Positions 1-8,563 of a stretch of 64,000 nucleotides of DNA are shown piece after piece; within the stretch, counting starts at the first letter, position 1, and each line of letters opens with the position of its first letter. Below the pieces are notes generated by a model. The model did not search any database. It was not told the origin of the DNA and was given only the letters and a program-made list of their open reading frames with translations. Source of the DNA: Syntrophorhabdaceae bacterium (GTDB taxonomy: Bacteria; Desulfobacterota; Syntrophorhabdia; Syntrophorhabdales; Syntrophorhabdaceae); NCBI GenBank assembly GCA_035541755.1, contig DATKMQ010000100.1, positions 24,843 to 88,842 of the forward strand, read 5' to 3'. Position numbers and translations under genes: made by a program.

Positions 1-1
1 G

Positions 2-73
2 GACCTCACCAAGAAAGTGCCTTTGACACCGGACTGCCCTGAGTTCTGGAAGCTCTACAAAACCACGAAATAG
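2..73 (+). CDS. C-terminal end of an unidentified protein (cut by window edge)
   Basis: Only the last 23 codons are visible, ending DCPEFWKLYKTTK before a TAG stop. The reading frame is open from the first bases of the window. The fragment is too short to assign a family. It is on the opposite strand to the lipoprotein gene and the dehydrogenase remnant that follow, so the two sides converge on the 74-330 interval. Confidence 0.5.
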   Translation, partial: DLTKKVPLTPDCPEFWKLYKTTK

Positions 74-152
74 TGCGGGTTGAAGTGTCTATGGGAATAG
101 ATTGAATATTCATTTGACTTGAGGGCATATGCTTTATCCTGGAGGAGAAGCC

Positions 153-173
153 ATGGCAAAAGATCCACGATGA
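153..173 (+). other. Six-codon ORF behind a strong ribosome binding site
   Basis: A GGAGGAG box (141-147) is followed five bases later by ATG and a six-residue frame, MAKDPR, then TGA. A TTGACT hexamer lies just upstream (about 115-120). The arrangement looks like the start of a gene that has decayed, or a very short leader peptide. Nothing recognisable continues in this frame after the stop. Significance is uncertain. Confidence 0.25.
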
Positions 174-263
174 GATATGATTCATTGCAGGAGCTTCTCC
201 CCGGGGATTGTGCAATGACTTTTGACGCGTCCTCTGCGTATGCCATGGATCTCTTAACGTGAG

Positions 264-316
264 GAAAAAAGACTTCCGGCGGAATCGGCGATGAGGCTCA
301 CCGGCTCCGCCGGAAG
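264..316 (-). terminator. Rho-independent terminator for the minus-strand genes
   Basis: A perfect 11-bp inverted repeat, CTTCCGGCGGA (273-283) and TCCGCCGGAAG (306-316), encloses a 22-nt loop. On the minus strand the stem is followed within a few bases by a run of six T (complement of 265-270). It lies about 17 bases past the TAG stop of the dehydrogenase remnant and would terminate transcription from the lipoprotein gene. Confidence 0.85.
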
Positions 317-332
317 ATGGTCTTTCACTCTT

Positions 333-611
333 CTAGATCTTCTGCTTTAATGCTTCCTTAACCGTTACAGGGTCGAGCGGCAGGCGTCTTATGCGAACAC
401 CCGTGGCGTTGAAGAAAGCGTTTGCCACTGCCGGTGCAACCGGCGGCACACCCGGCTCACCGATGCCTCCGATCTTATCAGTGCTCTTTACGATGTGGAC
501 CTCTATCTCCGGCGTTTCGCTCATGGAGAGTATCTTGTAATCGTCGAAGTTAGACGATTTCACACCGCCGTTTGCAAAGATCACCTGTTCTTTCTGCGCT
601 GAGAGCTTACG
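333..611 (-). pseudogene. C-terminal remnant of a molybdenum hydroxylase large subunit (IorB/XdhA type)
   Basis: The frame runs from a TAG at 612-614 to a TAG at 333-335 and encodes about 90 residues. It contains SSNFDDYKILSMSETPEIEV and GGIGEPGVPPVAPAVANAFF, the hallmark C-terminal signature of the molybdopterin-binding subunit of isoquinoline 1-oxidoreductase/aldehyde dehydrogenase proteins, which are normally 700 residues or more. Everything upstream is missing: 6 bases past the frame's upstream limit lies the stop codon of an unrelated lipoprotein gene. A GTG at 584 could start a short peptide, but no ribosome binding site is evident. I read it as the stump of a deleted gene that kept its terminator. 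Confidence 0.75.
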
Positions 612-616
612 CTATC

Positions 617-3256
617 TCAGGGGCTCATCATTCTTTCCAATTTCCGTTTTTCCACCGTATATTCCTGAATCAATCTCGCCCTCATGCGCTCAATCTCGCC
701 CAGATCTTTCGCGTGTTCGCCGAGCGAGTCTGCGATTTCGGCATTTGCTCTGTACATATCCAGGTATTCAAAACTCTTCATTTCAATCGAGGCTGCGCCA
801 AATGCCACGCCCGCCACCACAGAGGATTTGGTTGCCACATCTTCCGCCCTGGTCCATTCCGGCGCATGCGCCATTCTTACATTCTTGGGATCAAAGATAT
901 CGCCCTCGCGAACCCAGTCCTGACCTTCAGGCGTGAGTACTTTTCTGACCTCAATCGCATCATCTGCGAGTTCTTTCCCCACTTTGATGAGGCGGTCGGG
1001 ATCGGCTTCTCCCTTCTTTATTCTTTCCAGTTCCTCAAGAAAGCCATTTGCCAGCTCCTTTATACGGGAGAGGTCCTCGACAGTTTCGAGGAATTTTTCC
1101 GCATTCCTTCTCTCCGCAGTGGCCGGCGCAGCTGCCCAGTCAAGTTTGCGGAGATTGACAAGCACAGAGAAAGCAAGACCCTGCGCCTCATCGAGCAATT
1201 CCTGTTTCTTCTTATCGCTTTCCTCTTTAAGCCTTGTCATTTCCTGAACGGCCAACATGCGTTCTTTGGTTTGAGCGTTAATGAGTCGATCGTAATAGTC
1301 GAGCAGCTCCGCCTTCTTTTTCACCTTTTGAAGCTGAAGCAATATCTCGGCGGAATCAGTCTTCTGGTTGAGCTCACTCTGTTTCACACTCACGTATTGG
1401 AGCGCCTGTTGTCCGCTTTTTGCCTGCGCTACCCAGCCGGGCAGATCACGCGCCGGGCTCGGGGGCTCAACAATCTTGAGCGTTTTGTAGACTTTATTAA
1501 GCTCACTATCGGGTTCTTTGAGAGACGGCACCGTCATGCTCTTTACAACCGGGACGTCAAGATAATCCCCCTTTCGCAAGTTCCACCAGTCTTCGACTCG
1601 CATATCCACGCCGCCCGCCGCCGTAATGATCGCGCCAACCGGTCCCGATTGGATAGCAATGGCCATATGTATGACCCCCGGGTAGTCGGCAGGGGGATTC
1701 CATGAACCACGTCCTTGCTCAGGGAAATGAAGTCGCGCGCCCTTCTTATTGATCCATTCGGCCACCGCCACAACCTTCATTGCTTCACGCATCTGCCTCA
1801 AGACTGGATATTCCCTGCTTATCTCATCATACCGGGCGCTAAGCTCCAGGGCGTATTCGGAGAGCAGCGGATCGGAGACGCTCTTTCCATTAACATACTT
1901 TTCGAGATTGAATTTCATCTTGAAATTACTAAAACGCATGGCATTGCCGTCCTGCGATTCTACGATGTCGATAACGCCCGGAGAAATCCAGGTGTGCCCG
2001 TCTGTTGCCGGGGCCCGCGTCTTGGTCCTGCGCCATTCAAAATACGTTCGATACTGCGGAACTTTGTTCTTGAGCTCAGGGATATTGGGCAAAGATTTGC
2101 AGAAAACATCGGCTTCGAATGCGGTGTGTGCCAGCAGTGACTGCGGCGGAAGGCCCGTAAATACGGGCCTTACTCGTGGCTCTACGTTGAGTATCTGCTT
2201 CATGATTGCGGGTGGAACGTAGACCTCAGATTTATTTCTGAACAGATCGTCATACGCATTTCTCAGCCATGCCTTCTGGTTCTCACGCGTCACGATCTCC
2301 GAAACAGCTTGCTCAAGGGCCGCGTCAAAACCGACACCGCGACTTCTCAACAGACGGTATCGCTGTATGTACGTATCGGGGTTCTGTCCGAAAACCTCCG
2401 CAATACCTCCGACATAAAGAGGCATGGCGTAATCCATGAGCTCAACCTGCGATATCTGACCCGCCCTGTAACGCCCCGCATAATCGGCTAACTGGTCGTA
2501 GATGCCGAGGACCCGTGCCAGCTCTTCGAATTCCTCCCGGCCCTGTTCTCCCCTGTTTAATGCCTCATCACGGGCCCCGATCAGTTGAAGCGCACGCGCC
2601 TCTTTCGTGCGTCCGGTCGCCTCAAATACTTTGCTGTTTGCATCATACCGGGTCATTCCGGCGCGCACCTGGGCGCCTCCCTGTTTCAACCACCATTCAC
2701 CTATGGGTGTGAGTCGCCCGTTCTGATCGAAGATATCCCCAAGCTTATCTACCAGTTCACTGTCGCTTATCGTAAGCGCCCGGTCTACCTGCCTTTCTGA
2801 AGCTGCCGTCCATTCGAGGCTGAATATCGGCGACTTGCTTTCAAGAGCGGTCGCCAGATAGTCTAAGTAAGGAACAGCGGTGGAGTAATTGTTGCTCTCC
2901 CTGTGACCGAATAGAGAGACGGTGCCTGTTGCAGGATCGTAGATTGCTCCGTCGAGATCATCAAACGCGATAAGCGCCTGAAGGCTGTAAACGCCGGCCA
3001 GGGGTTGTGTTACGGTGATCACGGGGGTGCCCGAACCCGTAGTAGCAGATGCGTCGGCCATGCCTGATCTTGAGAGACTCGCACCCGGAGAACTGCCGGA
3101 ACGCTTGAGGGCTGCTTGAGGAGCGCCTTTCTTCTGGGCTAATCTCCCCCCTGAAGATCCATAGGTACCATCACCTGGTTGCGGCAGGGGCATACAACCG
3201 GAGAGTACCGAAACTATAACGAGGGCGTACAATTTTAGCATCCAGCTCTTTCTCAT
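617..3256 (-). CDS. Large secreted lipoprotein, function unknown
   Basis: An 879-residue protein opening with a lipoprotein signal (MRKSWMLKLYALVIVSVLSG followed by the lipidated Cys21). A low-complexity Gly/Ser/Lys linker follows to about residue 75. The middle is a large mixed domain with a Trp- and Pro-rich stretch and the segment FTGLPPQSLLAHTAFEADVF, weakly reminiscent of DUF1598-like proteins; I do not rely on that. The last 250 residues are highly charged and heptad-rich (KKKAELLDYYDRL, IKELANGFLEELERIKKG), suggesting coiled coil. GAGGTG precedes the ATG. Its stop abuts the dehydrogenase remnant, so it now borders a deletion junction. Outer-membrane or periplasmic location is inferred. 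Confidence 0.7.
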   Translation of the reverse strand: MRKSWMLKLYALVIVSVLSGCMPLPQPGDGTYGSSGGRLAQKKGAPQAALKRSGSSPGASLSRSGMADASATTGSGTPVITVTQPLAGVYSLQALIAFDDLDGAIYDPATGTVSLFGHRESNNYSTAVPYLDYLATALESKSPIFSLEWTAASERQVDRALTISDSELVDKLGDIFDQNGRLTPIGEWWLKQGGAQVRAGMTRYDANSKVFEATGRTKEARALQLIGARDEALNRGEQGREEFEELARVLGIYDQLADYAGRYRAGQISQVELMDYAMPLYVGGIAEVFGQNPDTYIQRYRLLRSRGVGFDAALEQAVSEIVTRENQKAWLRNAYDDLFRNKSEVYVPPAIMKQILNVEPRVRPVFTGLPPQSLLAHTAFEADVFCKSLPNIPELKNKVPQYRTYFEWRRTKTRAPATDGHTWISPGVIDIVESQDGNAMRFSNFKMKFNLEKYVNGKSVSDPLLSEYALELSARYDEISREYPVLRQMREAMKVVAVAEWINKKGARLHFPEQGRGSWNPPADYPGVIHMAIAIQSGPVGAIITAAGGVDMRVEDWWNLRKGDYLDVPVVKSMTVPSLKEPDSELNKVYKTLKIVEPPSPARDLPGWVAQAKSGQQALQYVSVKQSELNQKTDSAEILLQLQKVKKKAELLDYYDRLINAQTKERMLAVQEMTRLKEESDKKKQELLDEAQGLAFSVLVNLRKLDWAAAPATAERRNAEKFLETVEDLSRIKELANGFLEELERIKKGEADPDRLIKVGKELADDAIEVRKVLTPEGQDWVREGDIFDPKNVRMAHAPEWTRAEDVATKSSVVAGVAFGAASIEMKSFEYLDMYRANAEIADSLGEHAKDLGEIERMRARLIQEYTVEKRKLERMMSP

Positions 3257-3604
3257 CTTTTCACCTCAAGTTTTGTCATGATTGTGTAAGAATTTGTGGG
3301 GCGGCCATCTAAGGGAGTGTGTTCTAGCGGCAATATCATTTCCAAATTGGATTATATACGTTTTTTTGAAGAATGTGTACAGGTAAATTCAGACATTGTC
3401 AGACCGCTGCAGATTTGTGGATAGTCAGGTGTTCATAGGGCAATTGCTCGTGGGGCAGTACCTGAATGCTTTGGTTGTGATGCATGCCGGTGCAATACTG
3501 ATGAGGCCGAGCTATCCGGAGGAATTGGTTTGCTTTTTCTCTCACGGTATCGGATGATATAGGGCCAATGATAAATCACACTTTACATCGGGAGAAGAAA
3601 CATC
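3257..3604. other. Divergent intergenic region
   Basis: 348 bases separate the minus-strand lipoprotein gene and the plus-strand flavodoxin-ferredoxin gene, so promoters for both must lie here. The middle is AT-rich (around 3338-3385). I found no promoter pair close to consensus. The only clear element is GGGAG at 3590-3594, the ribosome binding site of the gene starting at 3605. Confidence 0.4.
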
Positions 3605-4498
3605 ATGAAAGCCATCATCATTTATTTTTCCTTGAGCGGAAACACAAAGAAGATTGCACAGGCCATACGGAAAGGTATGAGCCCCTTGCTCGAGTCATGC
3701 GATCTTGTTAAACTCAAGGACGTCGATAGTAAGCGCATCGAAAACTACGATCTCATAGGCATTGGGAGCCCCGTGTGGGGCGGACCCCCAAAACAGCTCA
3801 TGTGGTTTGTTGAGGCCCTGCCTGATTTACATGGAAAATATGCATTTGCTTTTTCCACGCATGGCGCCCGCGGGGGAAGATTCTTTCCCGTACTTATAAA
3901 ACTCTTGAAGAAGAAAGGGCTCAAGGTTATAGGACTACGTGACTGGTACGGGAGCGTGTTCCTTCCCATGATGCCCAAGCCATATTTCACGGAAGGCCAT
4001 CCCGATGAGATTGATCTCGCCGAAGCAAGGGCATTCGGTGAAGAGATGGCTAAGCTACGGCTGCGTGTAGAGGCGGAAGGGCTACGGGCGGTCCCGCGCC
4101 TTCCGAAACTGCCTCTGCCTCGCGCAACCCGCCTCAAGAGGCCCCGACCAAAATTCAATGCTGAGAAGTGTACCTACCCTGCATGCACGCTCTGCATCGA
4201 CCATTGCCCTGTGAACGGTATCGATCTCAATGCACGTCCTGTGGTCTTTGGCAAGAACTGCCATACCTGTCACTTCTGTGAGATGATCTGTCCGCAAGGG
4301 GCCATATCGGTTGACTATGATTCCTTCATAAAGAAAGGACACAGGCGCGGGAAGACCATTTACGTGAGTAGTCTCGCACAGGCTGAAGCAGAGGGGACTT
4401 TCAGGCCGCTCGTGCCGATTGAGAGCATACGCTGGGATATACCTTACTATAAAATCTATAGCGAGCACCCGCGTTATATCATCCCGGACGAAGATTGA
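3605..4498 (+). CDS. EFR1-type flavodoxin-ferredoxin fusion
   Basis: A 297-residue two-domain electron carrier. The first 150 residues are a flavodoxin: the FMN-phosphate loop SLSGNT is at residues 9-14, and YDLIGIGSPVWGGPPKQL supplies the isoalloxazine-side loop. The C-terminal third is a 2[4Fe-4S] ferredoxin with cysteines 189/194/197/201 (first spacing x4 rather than x2) and 219/222/225/229 (canonical CHTCHFCEMICP). The order matches the EFR1 family of cytoplasmic ferredoxins. It is 66 bases upstream of a PreA-like flavoprotein and in the same orientation as the dehalogenase homologue, so it is a plausible low-potential donor; the partnership is inferred. Confidence 0.85.
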   Translation: MKAIIIYFSLSGNTKKIAQAIRKGMSPLLESCDLVKLKDVDSKRIENYDLIGIGSPVWGGPPKQLMWFVEALPDLHGKYAFAFSTHGARGGRFFPVLIKLLKKKGLKVIGLRDWYGSVFLPMMPKPYFTEGHPDEIDLAEARAFGEEMAKLRLRVEAEGLRAVPRLPKLPLPRATRLKRPRPKFNAEKCTYPACTLCIDHCPVNGIDLNARPVVFGKNCHTCHFCEMICPQGAISVDYDSFIKKGHRRGKTIYVSSLAQAEAEGTFRPLVPIESIRWDIPYYKIYSEHPRYIIPDED

Positions 4499-4564
4499 GA
4501 AAGGTTTAAGGTTCACACACGTGTACGGGCGTCGCGTATTTTTCGATCTTTCAGGAGGTCTGCC

Positions 4565-5920
4565 ATGAAGAATGCAAAGAGTACCGGTGCTAAAGATACG
4601 AGCGTGCGAGTCGCCGGGGTCAAGTTCCGGACACCGGTGGGTGTGGGATCAGTTGGCGGGCCGCCGATGCAGCGGGAACGCCTGACCCTTGACCTCTATG
4701 CGTCCATATTTCTCAAACACATTGCCGCCGGCGCCGGGTTTATTTGTCTACCGAGCACCATCCATGTGCCTGATGCACTCCTCTCTGACCTCCAGAAAAG
4801 AGCCAAACCGCTCATCCCGCCCAAAGCATCGAAGCGCCCTGCGATCTTTCTTAAGGCCGGCCAGAAAGATTCCATTTATTCGCTCGCACCGAGCGGCAAC
4901 ACCCCTCAGATTTCAGCCGGTATCTTCAAAAACAGCACGTCAATGCTCATCGAGAAACTAAAAGAGCTAAAACCAAAAGACATACCGCTCATCGCAAATG
5001 TGAGTGGCCTGGGTTTTTATGCGGAGACCTTCGTGGCAGGCGCTAAAGCCCACGAGGAGGCGGGTGTGGACCTTATCGAACTCAATCTCAGCTCTCCGGC
5101 TACCGTTCAAGCCACTCTTGAAGAAGGGGTCGCGTCCTATTTTGAAAAGGATTTTCCGCTTGCCCCTCCGGGGCTCTTTCTTGGCGATCAGCCTGACCTT
5201 GTGGAGAGGGTGACGCGGGAGGTGTCAAGGGCCGTCGGCATTCCGGTGGGCGTCAAAATTAGCGCGGAGACAGGTTTCCCTCGCGTGATCGAGCTCGCGA
5301 GAAGGATACGTGACGCAGGGGGTAAGTTCATCACCTGCAGTAATTTCAGCTTGACCGTGGTCCCCCCCGATATCTATAACAGGGGAGAAGCCATGTGGCC
5401 GCATCTGACAGACGGCCCCATGGCAACCATAGGAGGCGAATGGCTGCGGCCGCTCGTGTATAAACAGATCGCGAGTGTCGCCCGTTTTGCCCCCGGGATT
5501 CAAATCATAGGCTGCGGAGGTATGAGTAAGCCTGAGCACGTAGTAGAATCGATCATGCTCGGCGCCACCGCTGTTCAGACGGTGACCCCCGTGCTCATGC
5601 AGGGGAGAAACCTGATCAAAAGGGATGTCCGCTTCCTTGAGAAGTATATGGAGGATCAGGCCTATACCACACCCGAGGATTTTAGAGGCCTGGCGTTAAG
5701 CCACATCAAACCCGCAAAGACGCTTCACTCGACCTACGACGAGCGTCGCGTGCTCGCGAAAGTTGACACAAAGAAGTGCAAGGGATGCGGTATCTGCTCT
5801 GATAGTATCTGTCTCGCCATTGCTGTTGAGAACAAAAAGGCACGGGTTGACGTCAATATGTGCTCGGGATGCGGTATGTGTGTGGCTGTCTGTCCCTACG
5901 AGGCAGTAAAGCTGCAGTGA
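4565..5920 (+). CDS. PreA/dihydroorotate-dehydrogenase-like flavoprotein with C-terminal ferredoxin domain
   Basis: A 451-residue protein with an FMN-binding TIM barrel (to about residue 390) followed by a 2[4Fe-4S] ferredoxin. Barrel signatures include GVDLIELNLSSP, PVGVKISAETGFPRVIELA, IIGCGGM and GATAVQTVTPVL. PreA of dihydropyrimidine dehydrogenase has ELNFSCP where this protein has ELNLSSP, so the Cys at that point is Ser and the substrate is probably not a pyrimidine. The first cluster has spacing C405-C408-C411-C416 with four residues before the last Cys and no following Pro; the second is canonical (433/436/439/443). AGGAGG precedes the ATG. It sits between the flavodoxin-ferredoxin fusion and the dehalogenase homologue. 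Confidence 0.82.
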   Translation: MKNAKSTGAKDTSVRVAGVKFRTPVGVGSVGGPPMQRERLTLDLYASIFLKHIAAGAGFICLPSTIHVPDALLSDLQKRAKPLIPPKASKRPAIFLKAGQKDSIYSLAPSGNTPQISAGIFKNSTSMLIEKLKELKPKDIPLIANVSGLGFYAETFVAGAKAHEEAGVDLIELNLSSPATVQATLEEGVASYFEKDFPLAPPGLFLGDQPDLVERVTREVSRAVGIPVGVKISAETGFPRVIELARRIRDAGGKFITCSNFSLTVVPPDIYNRGEAMWPHLTDGPMATIGGEWLRPLVYKQIASVARFAPGIQIIGCGGMSKPEHVVESIMLGATAVQTVTPVLMQGRNLIKRDVRFLEKYMEDQAYTTPEDFRGLALSHIKPAKTLHSTYDERRVLAKVDTKKCKGCGICSDSICLAIAVENKKARVDVNMCSGCGMCVAVCPYEAVKLQ

Positions 5921-5930
5921 AGTTTTCCGT

Positions 5931-5960
5931 TTGTAGACGCTTAAGCTTCCGTGTTAGAAT
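5931..5960 (+). promoter_or_regulatory. Promoter of the dehalogenase homologue
   Basis: TTGTAG (5931-5936), an 18-bp spacer and TAGAAT (5955-5960), which matches TATAAT at five of six positions. The start codon at 5970 lies nine bases past the -10 box and has no Shine-Dalgarno, so the transcript is predicted to be leaderless. The gene therefore probably has its own promoter despite its position in the group. Confidence 0.6.
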
Positions 5961-5969
5961 GCACCTGTT

Positions 5970-7139
5970 ATGAAGCGTGCGCAGAGACTAAATAGAGAAC
6001 CTTTCCCCGTACACCGACTCAAACGGGTGGATCGGCCAACCACGATCATCCACGATGAAGAAGTGAAGCCCGTGAGCGAGATGGACGCCGGCTTCATGAA
6101 GGCACGGCGCGGGATCTACGGGCCGGGGCTAAAGCGTGAAGTCGCTCGATTTGTCGGTAAACACCCATTATCCGGGGCCGAGCGCTGGATGATGAACCGC
6201 ATGAGGGAGTTCGTGGACGGCATGGTGGCCGGACAAAAAGCCCCGATCCCTGACGACCCTGCGATACTCTCCCGCCATATCAAGAATGCGGCGTACTTCT
6301 TACGGGCCGATCTCGTAGGTATATGCGCGCTGCCACGCTACGCAGTCTACAGCGAGAGCTTCGACTGGACGGGAAAGATTGAAGAGGGCATACCGGTCAA
6401 TCTTACCCATAAGAATGCGATCGCTATCCTGATCGACCAGGACGGGCCCACCTCAGAAGCTTTTACAGGAAACGACTGGATCAGCAATTCCATGAGCATG
6501 CTTGCCTACTCCACATCCGGATTCGTGGCAATGACGCTCGCGGAATATATCCGGCGGCTCGGTTATCCCGCGAGGGCCCACTTCGCCGTCAACTATCAGG
6601 TTGTCCTGCCGCCGATCCTCCTCTGGGCTGGGCTCGGCGAGATGAGCCGGATCGGCGACTGCGTGGTAAACCCGTTCCTCGGTCCCCGCTTCAAGGCCGC
6701 TATCGTAACCACGGATTTGCCGTTATTGCCCGACAAGCCCATCGATTTCGGTTTGCAGGACTTCTGTTCCAAATGCAAGAAATGTGCGCGTGAGTGTCCC
6801 TCCGGGGCTCTACCCCACGGCGGCAAGGTCATGTATAACGGATACGAAAAGTGGCCTGTCAACGTTGAGGCGTGTACAAAGATGAGGGTCGGCAATCCCA
6901 GGGGATCCGGGTGCGGTACCTGCTTCAAGGTCTGTCCGTGGAACAAACCGTACACACCGTTCCATCGGGCTGTGGGCTGGGCCATGCGAAAATCGGCGTT
7001 TGCCCGTACGCTCGCGATCATGGGTGATGACCTCTTCGGATACGGCAGACCGGATTACTCGAAGAAGTGGTGGTTCGACCTTGAAGACGTGCACGGCGAC
7101 GGAGTCCTTACCGTTCCCCCCGAGCCAGACGGAAAATAA
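5970..7139 (+). CDS. Cytoplasmic reductive-dehalogenase homologue (RdhA family)
   Basis: A 389-residue protein matching the corrinoid iron-sulfur reductive dehalogenase fold. Signatures in order: HIKNAAYFLRADLVGICALP (about 97-116), an AMTLAEYIRRLGYPARAHF helix, LPPILLWAGLGEMSRIGDCV, then the ferredoxin region with C266-C269-C272-C276-P and C302-(x12)-C315-C318-C322-P within GSGCGTCFKVCPWNKP. Family knowledge: these bind two [4Fe-4S] clusters and a base-off cobamide and remove halide from organohalides; the same fold occurs in epoxyqueuosine reductase. No Tat signal and no neighbouring RdhB membrane anchor are present, so a soluble, possibly catabolic or non-respiratory enzyme is inferred. 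The gene just downstream is a chloride transporter. Substrate unknown. Confidence 0.82.
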   Translation: MKRAQRLNREPFPVHRLKRVDRPTTIIHDEEVKPVSEMDAGFMKARRGIYGPGLKREVARFVGKHPLSGAERWMMNRMREFVDGMVAGQKAPIPDDPAILSRHIKNAAYFLRADLVGICALPRYAVYSESFDWTGKIEEGIPVNLTHKNAIAILIDQDGPTSEAFTGNDWISNSMSMLAYSTSGFVAMTLAEYIRRLGYPARAHFAVNYQVVLPPILLWAGLGEMSRIGDCVVNPFLGPRFKAAIVTTDLPLLPDKPIDFGLQDFCSKCKKCARECPSGALPHGGKVMYNGYEKWPVNVEACTKMRVGNPRGSGCGTCFKVCPWNKPYTPFHRAVGWAMRKSAFARTLAIMGDDLFGYGRPDYSKKWWFDLEDVHGDGVLTVPPEPDGK

Positions 7140-7216
7140 GAACCGCAAGCCCCTTAATCCTTCTTCCCTTTCAATCTGTGCTATATTTTGTATGATACTA
7201 TGACGGGACCTGATAT

Positions 7217-8563
7217 ATGAAAAGAAAGGTGATGGAACAATCGGTGCTTCTCGTAAGCATCGTAAAATGGATCGTTCTTGCCTCCTGCACCGGCATCCTC
7301 GTCGGAGCATCGACCGCGGTCTTTCTCAAGCTGTTAAACGGCGGCATCTGGCTCACATCCCGACTTCCCTATTTTTTCCTGCTCATGCCTTTTGCGTTTT
7401 TGGCGAGCACATTGCTCGTCAAGTATCTGGCTCCGGATGCGCGCGGTCATGGCACCGAGAAGATTATCGAGGCCGTGCATCGCAGATCAGGCAAGATCAA
7501 ACTCGCTGTGGTTCCTGTTAAACTTCTGGCGACCGTGGTTACCATAGCGTGCGGCGGCTCTGCGGGTAAGGAAGGACCTGCTGCGCAGATAGGCGCCGCC
7601 CTCTGTTCAGGATTCGCCGATCTGTTCAGGTTTGATAACAAAGACCGGAAGAAACTCGTTATATGCGGCATCAGCGCCGGCTTTGCCACAGTTTTCGGAA
7701 CCCCGATAGCGGGGGCCATATTCGGCGTGGAGGTGCTTTACGTGGGCGGTCTGCTCTATGATGTGCTCCTCCCGTCTTTCATCGCGGGCATGGTCGGATA
7801 CCATGTATCTTCGTTGATGGGGACAACCTATTTCCATCACCCGCTTTCTTTCGTTCCCAGCTTCACGAGCCTTTTCTTTCTTAAAGTCTGCCTGGGCGGT
7901 ATTTTTTTCGGTCTTTGCTCCATTCTTCTCATCGAATCACTGACATACTTTGGCAAAATTGCTCGGGCGATCAAAGTCCGTGAAGAATGGAAAGCGTTCG
8001 CTGCCGGGGTTGTTCTTATTCTGCTTACACTCGTATTTTCCACTCAATATCTCGGTCTGGGGCTCGATACGATTGAGCAAGCCCTTCAGGGCCATAATCC
8101 ACCCTGGTACGCCTTCATTCTCAAGGTCATTTTTACATCAATTACGCTCGGCTTCGGCGGCAGCGGCGGCATCATCACGCCGATCTTTTTCGTCGGGTCT
8201 ACCGCCGGCAACCTTTTTGGTCAGATACCCGGATTCGGTTCCGCTATTTTCGCTGCCATAGGTATGGTGAGTCTCATCGCCGGGGCCGCCAACACGCCCA
8301 TTGCGGCAAGTATAATGGCGGTAGAGTTCTTCGGTCCGCAGGTCGCCCCTTTTGCGGCAGTTTCCTGTGTGATCAGTTTTCTCATGACCGGACACCGCAG
8401 CGTGTATCCGAGCCAGATACTATCCATGTCGAAATCGTCCTCTCTATCGGTCGAACCCGGTAAAGAGATGAGACAAATAGATGGTGTACAATACGAAGAA
8501 CGAGAGAAAAGCCTCACGGGTATTATTCTCAAAGGGATCAGGAAAATAACGGGAAACCGATGA
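7217..8563 (+). CDS. ClC-family chloride channel/antiporter
   Basis: A 448-residue multi-span membrane protein with ClC signatures: GKEGP at residues 117-121, supplying the external gating glutamate E119; GSGGIITPIFFVG near the end of the pore domain; and TGHRSVYPSQ in the position of the pore tyrosine. The usual GSGIP selectivity loop reads GHGTE. The internal proton glutamate of the E. coli antiporter (second E of its EEM) aligns with V173 in AIFGVEV, so strict Cl-/H+ exchange is doubtful and a channel or altered stoichiometry is possible. There are no CBS domains. It lies 77 bases after the dehalogenase homologue, suggesting halide export; that link is inference. Confidence 0.88.
   Translation: MKRKVMEQSVLLVSIVKWIVLASCTGILVGASTAVFLKLLNGGIWLTSRLPYFFLLMPFAFLASTLLVKYLAPDARGHGTEKIIEAVHRRSGKIKLAVVPVKLLATVVTIACGGSAGKEGPAAQIGAALCSGFADLFRFDNKDRKKLVICGISAGFATVFGTPIAGAIFGVEVLYVGGLLYDVLLPSFIAGMVGYHVSSLMGTTYFHHPLSFVPSFTSLFFLKVCLGGIFFGLCSILLIESLTYFGKIARAIKVREEWKAFAAGVVLILLTLVFSTQYLGLGLDTIEQALQGHNPPWYAFILKVIFTSITLGFGGSGGIITPIFFVGSTAGNLFGQIPGFGSAIFAAIGMVSLIAGAANTPIAASIMAVEFFGPQVAPFAAVSCVISFLMTGHRSVYPSQILSMSKSSSLSVEPGKEMRQIDGVQYEEREKSLTGIILKGIRKITGNR

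Noticed and set aside
572..1705. 377-residue plus-strand ORF
   Set aside because: Antisense to the lipoprotein gene, which has a signal peptide and terminator; the product shows no domain and an odd Phe/Arg/His-rich composition.
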